Assembly (NCBI RefSeq): GCF_049537125.1
Contig: NZ_JBMVQY010000004.1
Location: 310,001-374,000, forward strand
Direction of reading: 5' to 3'
Length of the DNA: 64,000 bases
From: Limisphaera sp026417315
GTDB lineage: Bacteria; Verrucomicrobiota; Verrucomicrobiia; Limisphaerales; Limisphaeraceae
Position 1 is the first letter of the stretch; every line of letters starts with the position of its first letter. This document shows positions 17,644 through 25,968 of the stretch, piece by piece. A program made the position numbers and the translations under genes. The notes beneath the pieces were generated by a model. It worked only from the letters and a program-made list of their open reading frames with translations. It did no database searches and had not been told where the DNA came from.

Positions 17644-20400
17644 CTATTTCTTGCGTGCGGCTTTCTTGGTGGCGGCCTGCTCCGCTTCTTCTTCCAGGGC
17701 GGCCTGGGCGGCGGCCAGGCGCGCCACGGGCACGCGGAAGGGCGAGCAACTGACGTAGGTCAGGCCGATGCGGTGACAGAACTTCACCGAATCGGGGTCG
17801 CCGCCGTGCTCGCCACAGATGCCCAGTTTGATGTCCGGCCGGGTGGCACGGCCTTTTTCGACGGCGATCTTCATGAGCTGACCCACACCGTTCTGGTCGA
17901 TCGTGGCGAAGGGATTCTTTCGGCAGATCTCCAGCTCGGTGTAGGTGGGCAGGAACGAGGCGGAATCGTCGCGGCTCATGCCCAGGCAGGTCTGGGTGAG
18001 GTCGTTGGTGCCGAAGCTGAAGAATTGCGCGGTTTGCGCGATTTCGTCCGCGGTCAGTGCGCCGCGGGGCACTTCGATCATGGTGCCCACCAGGTAGTTG
18101 ATCTTGACCTTCTGCTCCTTCATGACCTCCTGGGCCACGCGGTGGACGACGTCCACCTGCAGGTCGAGTTCCTTCTTGAAACCGACCAAGGGGATCATGA
18201 TCTCGGGTCGGACCTTGATGCCCTGTTTCTGCACCTCGGCCGCGGCTTCGAAGACGGCGCGGGCCTGCATTTCGGAGATCTCCGGATAGACGATCCCGAG
18301 GCGACAACCGCGGAAGCCGAGCATGGGATTGAACTCGTGGAGTTCCTTGACGCGCTGGCGGATTTTTTCGACCGGCACGCCCATCTTTTTGGCGAGGTCC
18401 TCCTGGGCGGCTTCCTCGTGCGGCAGGAACTCATGCAGCGGCGGGTCCAGGAACCGGATGGTTGCCGGATAGCCCTTGAGGGCCTTGAAGATGCCGATGA
18501 AGTCCTGTTTTTGATAGGGCAGGAGCTTGGCCAGCGCCTTTTTGCGGTCCTCGACGTTGTCGGCGAGGATCATTTCGCGCATGGCGTCGATGCGGTTGCC
18601 CTCGAAGAACATGTGTTCGGTGCGGCAGAGGCCGATGCCGGTGGCGCCGAAGGCCAGGGCATTTTCGGTTTGCTCGGGCGTATCGGCGTTGGTGCGCACC
18701 TCCAGGCGTGTGACCTTGCTGCACCAATCCATGAGGGTTTTGAACATTTGATAGGTCTTGCTGGCCTTGGGATCGAGGGTTTTGTTGATGAGGACCTGGA
18801 CGATCTCCGAGGGCGCGGTGGGGATTTGACCGGCATAGACGTTGCCGAGGGTTCCGTTGATGGAGAGCCAGTCGCCCTCCTTGAAGACCCGGCCGTTGAC
18901 GGTAAGCGTGCGGGCTTCATAGTCCAGTTGGAGCGCGCTGGCGCCGCAAACACAGACCTTCCCCATTTGTCGGGCCACCAGGGCGGCATGCGAACTGACG
19001 CCGCCCTTGGCGGTGAGGATGCCCTCGGCGGCGATCATCCCGCGCAGGTCCTCCGGGGTGGTTTCGTTGCGGACCAAGAGCACTTTTTCCCCTTTTTGGG
19101 CAGCGGCCACGGCGCGTTCCCAGCTGAGATACATCTTGCCGGAAGCGGCCCCGGGGCCGGCGGGCAGGCCGGTGGCGATGACCTCCGCGGCCTTTTCGGC
19201 GTTGGCATCGAAAATCGGGGCCAGGAGCTGATCGAACTGATCGGCAGGGTTGCGACGGATGGCCGTCTTCCAGTCGATCAGTTTCTCTTTGACCATGTCG
19301 ATGGAGAACTTGAGGGCGGCCAGGGCGGTCCGCTTGCCATTGCGGGTCTGAAGCATGAAGACCTTGCCGTCCTGGATGGTGAACTCGAAGTCCTGCACGT
19401 CCTTGAAATGCTTTTCGAGGATGGTGCGGATGCGTTCCAGCTCCTTGTAGGCTTCGGGCAGGTGTTTCTTGAGTTCGACGACCGGTTCCGGGGTGCGGAT
19501 GCCGGCGACGACGTCTTCGCCCTGGGCGTTGATGAGAAACTCGCCGTAGAATTCCTTTTCGCCGTTGGCGGGGTTCCGCGTGAAGGCGACGCCGGAGCCG
19601 GAGCGTTCGCCGGTGTTGCCGTAGACCATGGCTTGCACGTTGACCGCCGTGCCCCAGTCGTGGGGGATGTTGTATTTGCGGCGGTAGACGATGGCGCGAT
19701 CGTTCATCCAGGAACCGAAGACGGCTCCAATGGCGCCCCAAAGTTGTTTCCAGGGATCCTGTGGGAACTCCTTGCCCCCGGTGCGCTCTTTGATGAGGGC
19801 CTTGAACCGGTTGACCAGTTCCTTCAGGTCGTCGACCGTGAGTTTGGTATCTTCGATGTCGGCGCCGTAGCGTTCGTGCTTGAGCTGGTGCAAGACGCTT
19901 TCAAAGGGCTCGTGGTCTTCGCCGGAGCGCTTTTGCACGCCCATGACGACGTCGCCATACATTTGAACAAAACGGCGGTAGCAGTCCCAGGCGAACCGCT
20001 CATTGTTCGTGGCGCGGGCCAGCGCGTGGACGGTCTGGTCATTGAGGCCGAGGTTCAGAATCGTGTCCATCATGCCGGGCATGGAGTCGCGGGCCCCGGA
20101 GCGGACGCTCACCAGCAGCGGCAGCGCTTTGGTGTCGCCGAACTTGGTGCCCATGATCTTTTCAATGTGGGCCATGCCGGCTCGGACCTGGGGTTCCAGG
20201 TCTTTGGGATAGGTTTTCTTGTGGGCGTAGTAGTAGGTGCAGACCTCGGTGGTGATGGTGAAGCCGGGGGGCACGGGCAATCCGATGCGGGCCATCTCGG
20301 CGAGGTTGGCGCCCTTGCCGCCGAGCAGCGCCTTCATCGAGCCGTCGCCGTCTGCCTTGCCGTTGCCGAACAGGTACACGTACTTCGGTGCTTTAGCCAT
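17644..20400 (-). CDS. ppdK: Pyruvate, phosphate dikinase
   Basis: 918 residues, a full-length PPDK. It interconverts ATP, phosphate and pyruvate with AMP, pyrophosphate and phosphoenolpyruvate, linking glycolysis and gluconeogenesis in the cytoplasm. The N-terminal nucleotide-binding domain starts at YVYLFGNGKADGD with GGKGANLAEM. The swivelling phosphohistidine domain has GGVSSHAALVARQMGK, with the catalytic His near residue 471. The C-terminal PEP-binding barrel contains GIGLCRTEHMFF, GFRGCRLGI and SFGTNDLTQT. The tail is Lys/Ala-rich (EEEAEQAATKKAARKK), an extension of low complexity. It stands alone with its own promoter (20476-20503) and terminator. The start ATG is followed directly by the conserved N-terminus, so it is secure. 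Confidence 0.97.
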   Translation of the reverse strand: MAKAPKYVYLFGNGKADGDGSMKALLGGKGANLAEMARIGLPVPPGFTITTEVCTYYYAHKKTYPKDLEPQVRAGMAHIEKIMGTKFGDTKALPLLVSVRSGARDSMPGMMDTILNLGLNDQTVHALARATNNERFAWDCYRRFVQMYGDVVMGVQKRSGEDHEPFESVLHQLKHERYGADIEDTKLTVDDLKELVNRFKALIKERTGGKEFPQDPWKQLWGAIGAVFGSWMNDRAIVYRRKYNIPHDWGTAVNVQAMVYGNTGERSGSGVAFTRNPANGEKEFYGEFLINAQGEDVVAGIRTPEPVVELKKHLPEAYKELERIRTILEKHFKDVQDFEFTIQDGKVFMLQTRNGKRTALAALKFSIDMVKEKLIDWKTAIRRNPADQFDQLLAPIFDANAEKAAEVIATGLPAGPGAASGKMYLSWERAVAAAQKGEKVLLVRNETTPEDLRGMIAAEGILTAKGGVSSHAALVARQMGKVCVCGASALQLDYEARTLTVNGRVFKEGDWLSINGTLGNVYAGQIPTAPSEIVQVLINKTLDPKASKTYQMFKTLMDWCSKVTRLEVRTNADTPEQTENALAFGATGIGLCRTEHMFFEGNRIDAMREMILADNVEDRKKALAKLLPYQKQDFIGIFKALKGYPATIRFLDPPLHEFLPHEEAAQEDLAKKMGVPVEKIRQRVKELHEFNPMLGFRGCRLGIVYPEISEMQARAVFEAAAEVQKQGIKVRPEIMIPLVGFKKELDLQVDVVHRVAQEVMKEQKVKINYLVGTMIEVPRGALTADEIAQTAQFFSFGTNDLTQTCLGMSRDDSASFLPTYTELEICRKNPFATIDQNGVGQLMKIAVEKGRATRPDIKLGICGEHGGDPDSVKFCHRIGLTYVSCSPFRVPVARLAAAQAALEEEAEQAATKKAARKK

Positions 20401-20475
20401 AAATCGTTCCCAATCCTCAATGTTCGTTGATCAAGTTTTGCTTGCGTCAGGACACCTCCGCAAGAAACGTGCCGG

Positions 20476-20503
20476 AGCGTATCAGAGGATGGGGAAGAGT
20501 CAA
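20476..20503 (-). promoter_or_regulatory. Possible sigma-70 promoter of ppdK
   Basis: On the minus strand TTGACT (20503-20498) is followed after 16 bp by TACGCT (20481-20476), about 75 bp upstream of the ppdK ATG. The -35 is good and the -10 moderate. Confidence 0.4.
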
Positions 20504-20821
20504 TGCAGCAGTGGACTGTTTTGCGTTGTCATCGGGCCCGCAGTGGGAGGACGAGCCGGTGTTGGTGGGAGGAAGAGCGGACCCGTGGGGAAGGTCGAAG
20601 GGCTTCCACAAGGGCGCGGGCGAAGCGAGAGAAGGGGGGCGCGAAAGGTGAGCGTCGGGCGAGGCGTCACGCCCGCGGGGGATCGCAGGCGCGGGGCCGG
20701 GGCAGGTGGAGCGGGACAAGCCCCAGTGGAGATGTGGGCTGCGGCGGAGTTGCAGAGGGCAGCCAGTGGATTTAGTCGTTGTCTGCTTTCAGGCGGACGA
20801 GAACGGAGAGACCGAACAGCG

Positions 20822-22567
20822 ATGCGTGAATCGCGGGCATTTCGAAGCGGATTTCGAGTCGGGCTGTGGCTGGCCGGGGCGTGGATCGTCCCTGGGATCA
20901 GCCCGGGGCTGCTGTCGGCGCAGGGTCCGGAGATGGAAATGGTCGCCTGGGACTTCAACAGTGAGCTGCCGGACGGGAACGAAGCGACGGGCACGGTGGC
21001 GCCTGCGAAGGGCTGGGGACAGGTGGCGCAGGTGGGCGGGGTGTGGGGCTGGTTCGGGTCCGGGCAGGGTTCCGCGGACCCGGCGACAGCCGACGACAGT
21101 GCCTGGCGGTTGGGGAACTGGCCGTCGCAAGGCGCGGGGAACAAGCAGCATGGGATCGAACTGCGCTTGAATGCCACGGGGTGGCAACCGGTGCGGTTGG
21201 AGTGGGATTTCCATGTTTCGGCCGGGGCGAGTCGGTATTGGCGCGTGCAGTATTCCATCGATGGCCGATCCTGGGTGGACGGGCCCGTGGTGGTCGCCGC
21301 TGCGGGGGCCTGGCTTCAGGGGGTGCGGGTGGATTTGCGGGGAATGCCAAGGACGGCGGACAATCCCTGGTTGGCGTTGCGGTTGGTGAGTGAATTCGAA
21401 GCGACCGCGACGGGACGGGGAGCGGCGGCGTACGTGGGGGCCAGCTCGCAGCACGCGTATGACCCGAACGGTTGGGTGGCGATGGATTCGGTGCGGGTGT
21501 GGGGAATCCCCACGTTGGCGCAATGGGGCGTGCTGACCTGGAACCTGTCGGGATTCGGCATGACCAACTGGACGCCGACGCATGCGCAGCTGGAAGCGGT
21601 GGTGCGCGTGTTGCGTCATCTGAAGCCGACCGTGGTGAGTTTTCAGGAGGTGCCGGAGGGATGGGAAACCGCCATGACCAACTGGGTGAAGAGTTGGTGG
21701 CCGGAAGCGACCGTGGTGGTCGGGGCGCGCACAGATGGTGCGTTGCGGCTGGCCGTGGCGAGCGGCTTGCCGGTGCGAGCGGTGCGTTCGTGGCTGCGCC
21801 GTGCTCCCCTGGATGCCTGGGGCCATGTGGGGGTGTTCACGCGGGAGCTGTTGGAAGCGGAAGTGGTGGTACCCGGCCATGGGGAGCCGGTGCATGTTTT
21901 TACGGTGCATTTAAAGGCGGGGACCGATGGGGAAAGCGCGGCGCGGCGCGCGGCGGAGGCACTGGCAATCTCGAATTTCTTTGCCGGGGAATGGCCAACC
22001 CGAAGACGGGGGCGGGCATACCTGCTGGCGGGCGATTGCAATGAGGACGTGAACCGACCCAGGCCGGGGGAACGGGGCGCGGTGCGAATCCTGGTGGGGG
22101 AGGGAACGGGGCTTCGGTTACTGACACCGGTGCAACCGGTGACCGGGGATGACCGGACGTGGTCGAGTCGGCAGGCGTCACTGAGCTACCGATTTGATTA
22201 TGTCTTACCGAGCGGGTTGCTGGTGTCGAACGTGGTGGCAAGTGGCGTTTTTCGGTCGGATCGCGAGTGGCCGCGGCCGGTGGGGGTCGAGCTGGGCGAC
22301 TCGGCGCTGGCGTCGGATCATCTGCCGGTATGGACGGTCTTTGCCAATCCGTTCCTGCCGCCGCGTCTGACGTGGGATGTCCGCGGGGGGAAAAGTTGGT
22401 TGCGGTGGTGGAGCGGGGCGGGACAGCGGTATCGCCTGGAGGTCTCCACGGATCTGGAGCGGTGGACTTCTTGGGAGGAGTTATGGGCAGCCGGCCCGGG
22501 GTGGATGGAATCCCCGGTGGAGATGACCGATGTCGGCCGGTTTTACCGGGTGGTGCGGCTGCCGTAA
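20822..22567 (+). CDS. Secreted endonuclease/exonuclease/phosphatase family protein with FYR-type C-terminal module
   Basis: 581 residues from the ATG at 20822; the open frame extends upstream over the divergent ppdK promoter, but only this start gives a signal peptide (RVGLWLAGAWIVPGISPGLL). A jelly-roll-like first domain (residues about 40-225) holds WDFNSELPDGNEATG, RYWRVQYSIDGRSWVDG and MDSVRVWG. The EEP catalytic domain (about 235-500) has LTWNLSGFG, VVSFQEVPEG with the metal-binding Glu, FTVHLKAG, LLAGDCNED and SDHLPVW at the end, the normal set for this Mg-dependent phosphodiesterase/nuclease fold. The last 75 residues (RYRLEVSTDLERW to GRFYRVVRLP) form a C-terminal module also seen in the giant protein at 44415. 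The substrate is unknown. Confidence 0.85.
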   Translation: MRESRAFRSGFRVGLWLAGAWIVPGISPGLLSAQGPEMEMVAWDFNSELPDGNEATGTVAPAKGWGQVAQVGGVWGWFGSGQGSADPATADDSAWRLGNWPSQGAGNKQHGIELRLNATGWQPVRLEWDFHVSAGASRYWRVQYSIDGRSWVDGPVVVAAAGAWLQGVRVDLRGMPRTADNPWLALRLVSEFEATATGRGAAAYVGASSQHAYDPNGWVAMDSVRVWGIPTLAQWGVLTWNLSGFGMTNWTPTHAQLEAVVRVLRHLKPTVVSFQEVPEGWETAMTNWVKSWWPEATVVVGARTDGALRLAVASGLPVRAVRSWLRRAPLDAWGHVGVFTRELLEAEVVVPGHGEPVHVFTVHLKAGTDGESAARRAAEALAISNFFAGEWPTRRRGRAYLLAGDCNEDVNRPRPGERGAVRILVGEGTGLRLLTPVQPVTGDDRTWSSRQASLSYRFDYVLPSGLLVSNVVASGVFRSDREWPRPVGVELGDSALASDHLPVWTVFANPFLPPRLTWDVRGGKSWLRWWSGAGQRYRLEVSTDLERWTSWEELWAAGPGWMESPVEMTDVGRFYRVVRLP

Positions 22568-22577
22568 AGCAGGGGAC

Positions 22578-24785
22578 TCAAGCCTGGCCGGATGCGGTCG
22601 CGGGCGCAGGAGAAGTTCGGGGGTGGGGACGGTCGGACGGCCGGAGGTAATACTTCTCCACGTACTCCTTGACCATGCGATCGGTGGTGAAGCGGGGCAC
22701 CAGCGTGGCCATGGAACGTCGGATCCGTTGGATCCACTGCCGGGGGATGCCCTGGGCATCGCGTTGATAGAAGAGCGGGATGACTTCCTCGGAGAGCACC
22801 CGGTACAGGTTCTCGGCGTCGACGCGGTCCTGCTCTTCGACCGAGGAGGGGTGGGCGTCGGGGCCGATGGCGAATCCGTTGGTGCCGTCGTAGGCTTCGC
22901 GCCACCAGCCGTCCATGATGCTGAGGTTGAGGCATCCGTGACAGAGGGCTTTCATCCCGCTGGTGCCGCTGGCTTCGAGCGGCCGTCGCGGGGTGTTGAG
23001 CCAGACGTCGCAACCGGAAACCATCTGGCGGGCCACGTGGATGTCATAGTTTTCGATGAAGACGAGGTGGCCCTTGAGTTCACTGTACTTGCTCAGGTGG
23101 ATGATGTGCTGGATGAAGCGTTTGCCCTCGTCATCCCGGGGGTGGGCCTTGCCGGCGAAGATGAATTGGACGGGTCGGGCCGGGTCTTTGACGAGTTGAA
23201 CGATGTCATGGAAGCGTTGGAAAACCAGGGGTGCGCGTTTGTAGGTGGCGAAGCGACGGGCGAAGCCAATCGTCAGGGCGTCCGGGTTCAGGAGGTGGTC
23301 GAAGGTGATGAAGTCGGTTTGGGTGACGTGATGCTGTTGGAGCAGGAGGCGGCGTCGGGTGAACTCGATGAGTTCACGTCGGAGTTTGTAGCGGAGGGCC
23401 CAGAGCTCTTCGTCGGAGATGAAGTTGGGGTCCAGGAGGCGATTCCAGAATTCAGCCGAGTTGATGTAGGCTTCCCAGTGGTGGTGGTGTTCGGCCAGTC
23501 TGCGGCGCCAATAGGTGCGGAGGGTCCCTTTCATCCAACCCATGAGGTGGATGCCGTTGGTGATGTGGCCGATGGGGACCTGATCCACGGGCCGGTCGGG
23601 GTAGAGGGCATGCCACATGTGTCGGCTGACCCGGCCGTGGAGTTCGCTGACGGCGTTGGCGGCCCGGGAGAGCCGGAGGGCCAGGACGGTCATGCAGAAG
23701 GGCTCGTTGGGGTCATCGGGGTGCACCCGGCCGAGGGCCATGAGGCGCTCGGGCTCGAGGCGCAGCTCATCCAGGAAGAGGCGACCCGCGTAGCACAGCA
23801 GATCCCTGGAAAAGCGGTCGTGTCCGGCTTCGACCGGGGTGTGAGTGGTGAAGACGCATTCCTGTCGGGTGGCCTCGAGGGCGGCGTCGAAGGTCTGGCC
23901 GGCTGCCAGCTTTTCCCGCACCAGTTCGAGAGTCAGGAAAGCGGCGTGGCCCTCGTTCATGTGAAAGACGGAGGGTTGGATGCCCAGGGCCCGAAGCATC
24001 CGAACGCCGCCGACACCCAGCAGGATCTCCTGCATGATGCGCACCGAGCTGTCGCCCCCATAAACGCGGCGCGTCAGATCGCGGATGAACGTCTCGTTCT
24101 CCGGCAGATCGGTGTCGAGGAGGTAAAGCCGGACGCGTCCCACGTTGACCCGCCAGGCACGGACCCGGGCCAGGGACATGGCAATCCGCACGGTGACGAT
24201 CACCGGTTCGCCCTTCGGATCCAACACGGGTTCGATGGGCAGGTGCCGGGGGTTGAGCAGGGAGTAGTACTCGGTCTGCCAGTTGTTGGCGTCGATGGCC
24301 TGCTGGAAATAGCCTTCGCGGTAGAAGAGGCTGACCCCCACCAGGCCCAGGCCGAGATCGCTAGCGGACTTCAGATGATCGCCGGCCAAGACCCCGAGTC
24401 CTCCTGCGGCGATGGGCAGGGTCTCGTGTAAGCCGAACTCGGCGCAAAAGTAAGCGATGGGACGCTGCGCGAACTGCGGGGCATGCTTGGCGGCCCAGGT
24501 GTTCTTTTGGTTCATGTACGCGTCGAAGGCCTGCAAGACCGCGCGGACCTGAGCGGCGAATTCGGGATCTTGGAGCCGGACGCGCAGTTCGTAGTCGGAA
24601 ACCTCGCGCAAGACCGCCACGGCGTTGTGGAAGAGGTTTTGCCACCCGCGAGGGGTCAACTGGGCAAAGACATCCTGGGCGGCCTGGTCCCAGGTCCACC
24701 AGAGGTTGTAGGCCAGGCGGTTCAAGCCGGTGGCCAGCTCGGCCACGGCTTCTGGTCCCAACGGTTGCTTCGGTTCCATGCGCAT
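22578..24785 (-). CDS. glgP: Alpha-glucan phosphorylase (GT35, short DUF3417-type)
   Basis: About 735 residues from the ATG at 24785; a TTG at 24800 has GGAG close upstream and an ATG at 24780 is also possible. It releases glucose-1-phosphate from glycogen-like glucans using pyridoxal phosphate, in the cytoplasm. The N-terminal part carries LAYNLWWTWDQAAQDVF, typical of the short TIGR02094-type enzymes. IAYFCAEFGLHETLPI and GGLGVLAGDHLKSASDLG follow, then FHMNEGHAAFLTLE, GHITNGIH, FARRFATYKRA and EASGTSGMKA, where Lys near residue 612 should hold PLP. The 3' end nearly touches the end of the secreted EEP gene (10 bp apart, convergent). No other glycogen gene is adjacent. Confidence 0.95.
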   Translation of the reverse strand: MRMEPKQPLGPEAVAELATGLNRLAYNLWWTWDQAAQDVFAQLTPRGWQNLFHNAVAVLREVSDYELRVRLQDPEFAAQVRAVLQAFDAYMNQKNTWAAKHAPQFAQRPIAYFCAEFGLHETLPIAAGGLGVLAGDHLKSASDLGLGLVGVSLFYREGYFQQAIDANNWQTEYYSLLNPRHLPIEPVLDPKGEPVIVTVRIAMSLARVRAWRVNVGRVRLYLLDTDLPENETFIRDLTRRVYGGDSSVRIMQEILLGVGGVRMLRALGIQPSVFHMNEGHAAFLTLELVREKLAAGQTFDAALEATRQECVFTTHTPVEAGHDRFSRDLLCYAGRLFLDELRLEPERLMALGRVHPDDPNEPFCMTVLALRLSRAANAVSELHGRVSRHMWHALYPDRPVDQVPIGHITNGIHLMGWMKGTLRTYWRRRLAEHHHHWEAYINSAEFWNRLLDPNFISDEELWALRYKLRRELIEFTRRRLLLQQHHVTQTDFITFDHLLNPDALTIGFARRFATYKRAPLVFQRFHDIVQLVKDPARPVQFIFAGKAHPRDDEGKRFIQHIIHLSKYSELKGHLVFIENYDIHVARQMVSGCDVWLNTPRRPLEASGTSGMKALCHGCLNLSIMDGWWREAYDGTNGFAIGPDAHPSSVEEQDRVDAENLYRVLSEEVIPLFYQRDAQGIPRQWIQRIRRSMATLVPRFTTDRMVKEYVEKYYLRPSDRPHPRTSPAPATASGQA

Positions 24786-24800
24786 CGTGAGCGGTTTCAA

Positions 24801-25623
24801 GATCTCCAGTTACCAGATGGAGCCGGACAATCGGGCTTCAACGGTAAGAGCTTGACGACCGACCAGCAAATCAAAATCCGGGGCCGAGCTGCGAAAAGCT
24901 TTTGACGAGACGGACTCTGGAGGATCCCGGCCAGGAGGGCACCCCAGAGAAGAAGTCCAGTACACGGTGTGCCAGCGGAAAGCCTGATCGGCTGCTCCCG
25001 ATCAAGGCCCGCTTCTCGCTGGCCGGGCCGTCCGGGTCGGCGCGCGGATTCTCGTCGGTCTCTCCCGGGGGCCAGACACGGGTTCCGCGTTGCTCCGGGC
25101 GGTCGCAGCGGATGCCCGGCAACGCACGCCGGCGGGTCATTGGCTCGGTGGTGGTCTCGCGAAACTGCTCCTTGCATTCGCGCTGTTAAGCATCTCGTGA
25201 AGGCCGCGTTCCAACCTTGGGCGCGGAGAAGGTCACCCGCTTGCTGCGGTTGGACGGCAGGCACCGGGCGCACTGGGCCAGCGTGCCGCACGGCGAGTCG
25301 CGCCGGCTTGTGGGCTCGGCGCCGTGGGAACACTTGGGTCCAGCGAGCCCGCTTCAATGGCATGGGTGTTGGCTGCGGCTGCTCGCTTCCGCTTCCCCCG
25401 AGAACCCGGCCCGGAGGGAACCCGGCGAAGGTCCCGCGTCCGCGTAGACCGCGTGGTGGGGAGCGGCATCTTGGGCCAGATCCACGACGGACGGACACGT
25501 TGCCGAGCGCTTGTCACAGTTTGAACGGCGGCCAGAGCGTTGCCGAATGGGTGCAGGGTAGGCGAGGCCACCCCGCCGAGTGGGGATGACCGGATTTCTT
25601 CAAAAAAAGACATAAACATTCCC
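24801..25623. other. Gene-free stretch, about 820 bp
   Basis: Lies between the phosphorylase start and the galactose-operon promoter. The frames on both strands are Arg/Pro-rich and unconvincing. The phosphorylase promoter must be at the left edge; no clear consensus was picked. Confidence 0.4.
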
Positions 25624-25651
25624 TTGCCCCGCGCTGTCGCCCCCCTAGAAT
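25624..25651 (+). promoter_or_regulatory. Sigma-70-like promoter of the galactose-operon leader
   Basis: TTGCCC (25624-25629), a 16-bp spacer and TAGAAT (25646-25651). Transcription would begin near 25658, directly before a strongly structured segment. This is the best promoter match on the strand within the 340 bp before the symporter gene. Confidence 0.55.
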
Positions 25652-25657
25652 GTGGGC

Positions 25658-25856
25658 CGGTTGTGGGGAGCAAACGGGCTGTACGGCCGGTCAAGCCCGA
25701 CCGCCGGGGCTGGGGTGCCGGTCTGCAGTCCGGGCGCGCAGCGGGGTGGCCCGGACCAAGCCGGGCAGGCTCCAGCGGCTTTGCCAAGGAGGTATGGTTG
25801 AGGACTAACTGGTTCGGCGGGGGCGCCCACCCCTTCGGGCGCCCCCGCTTTCTTCA
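25658..25856 (+). ncRNA. Structured leader or small RNA ending in an intrinsic terminator
   Basis: From the predicted transcription start the RNA can fold into consecutive hairpins: CGGTC/GACCG (about 25688-25703), CCGGGC/GCCCGG (about 25730-25754) and AGCCG/CGGCT (about 25759-25780). A single-stranded AAGGAGG follows at 25786-25792, and then the 12-bp terminator at 25817-25848. The segment lies about 110 bp upstream of the symporter start. It could be an attenuator/riboswitch-like leader of the galactose operon or a free-standing sRNA. It does not match the tmRNA, RNase P, SRP, TPP or cobalamin cores that I know. The existence of the RNA is inferred from promoter, structure and terminator only. 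Confidence 0.5.
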
Positions 25857-25968
25857 AGGCGGAGAGGAGGGCGCGGGCGAGACCCGGAAAACGCGCCGGA
25901 TTGCCTCGCCCCGTGCCCACGCAGGACATGGGACCGGAGAAACATTGACAGCGAGGAATCGCCTATGA
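25798..25968 (+). CDS. Possible leader peptide running through the terminator
   Basis: A 56-codon frame starts at TTG (25798), 5 nt after a perfect AAGGAGG. It passes through the terminator stem and ends with a TGA overlapping the ATG of the symporter gene (ATGA). Geometry fits translation coupling, or a ribosome that opens the hairpin. The peptide (MRTNWFGGGAHPFGRPRF...) has no family and could be chance. An ATG at 25794 would instead give the four-residue MVED, but it is too close to the ribosome binding site. Confidence 0.2.
   Translation: MRTNWFGGGAHPFGRPRFLQGGEEGAGETRKTRRIASPRAHAGHGTGETLTARNRL
25817..25853 (+). terminator. Strong intrinsic terminator before the galactose operon
   Basis: GCGGGGGCGCCC (25817-25828) pairs perfectly with GGGCGCCCCCGC (25837-25848) around the loop ACCCCTTC, followed by TTTCTT. 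It stands between promoter and first gene, so either it is regulated or the genes have another promoter. Confidence 0.8.

Noticed and set aside
17773..20430. 885-codon plus-strand frame opposite ppdK
   Set aside because: Exact antisense of a secure gene, with Asp/Glu/Gly/His-rich shadow composition.
22530..24431. 633-codon plus-strand frame opposite glgP
   Set aside because: Antisense of a secure gene; no family and no ribosome binding site.
25658..25816. Reading the galactose-operon leader as tmRNA, RNase P RNA, SRP RNA or a known riboswitch
   Set aside because: None of the conserved cores of those RNAs could be found; the segment is kept as an unassigned structured RNA.
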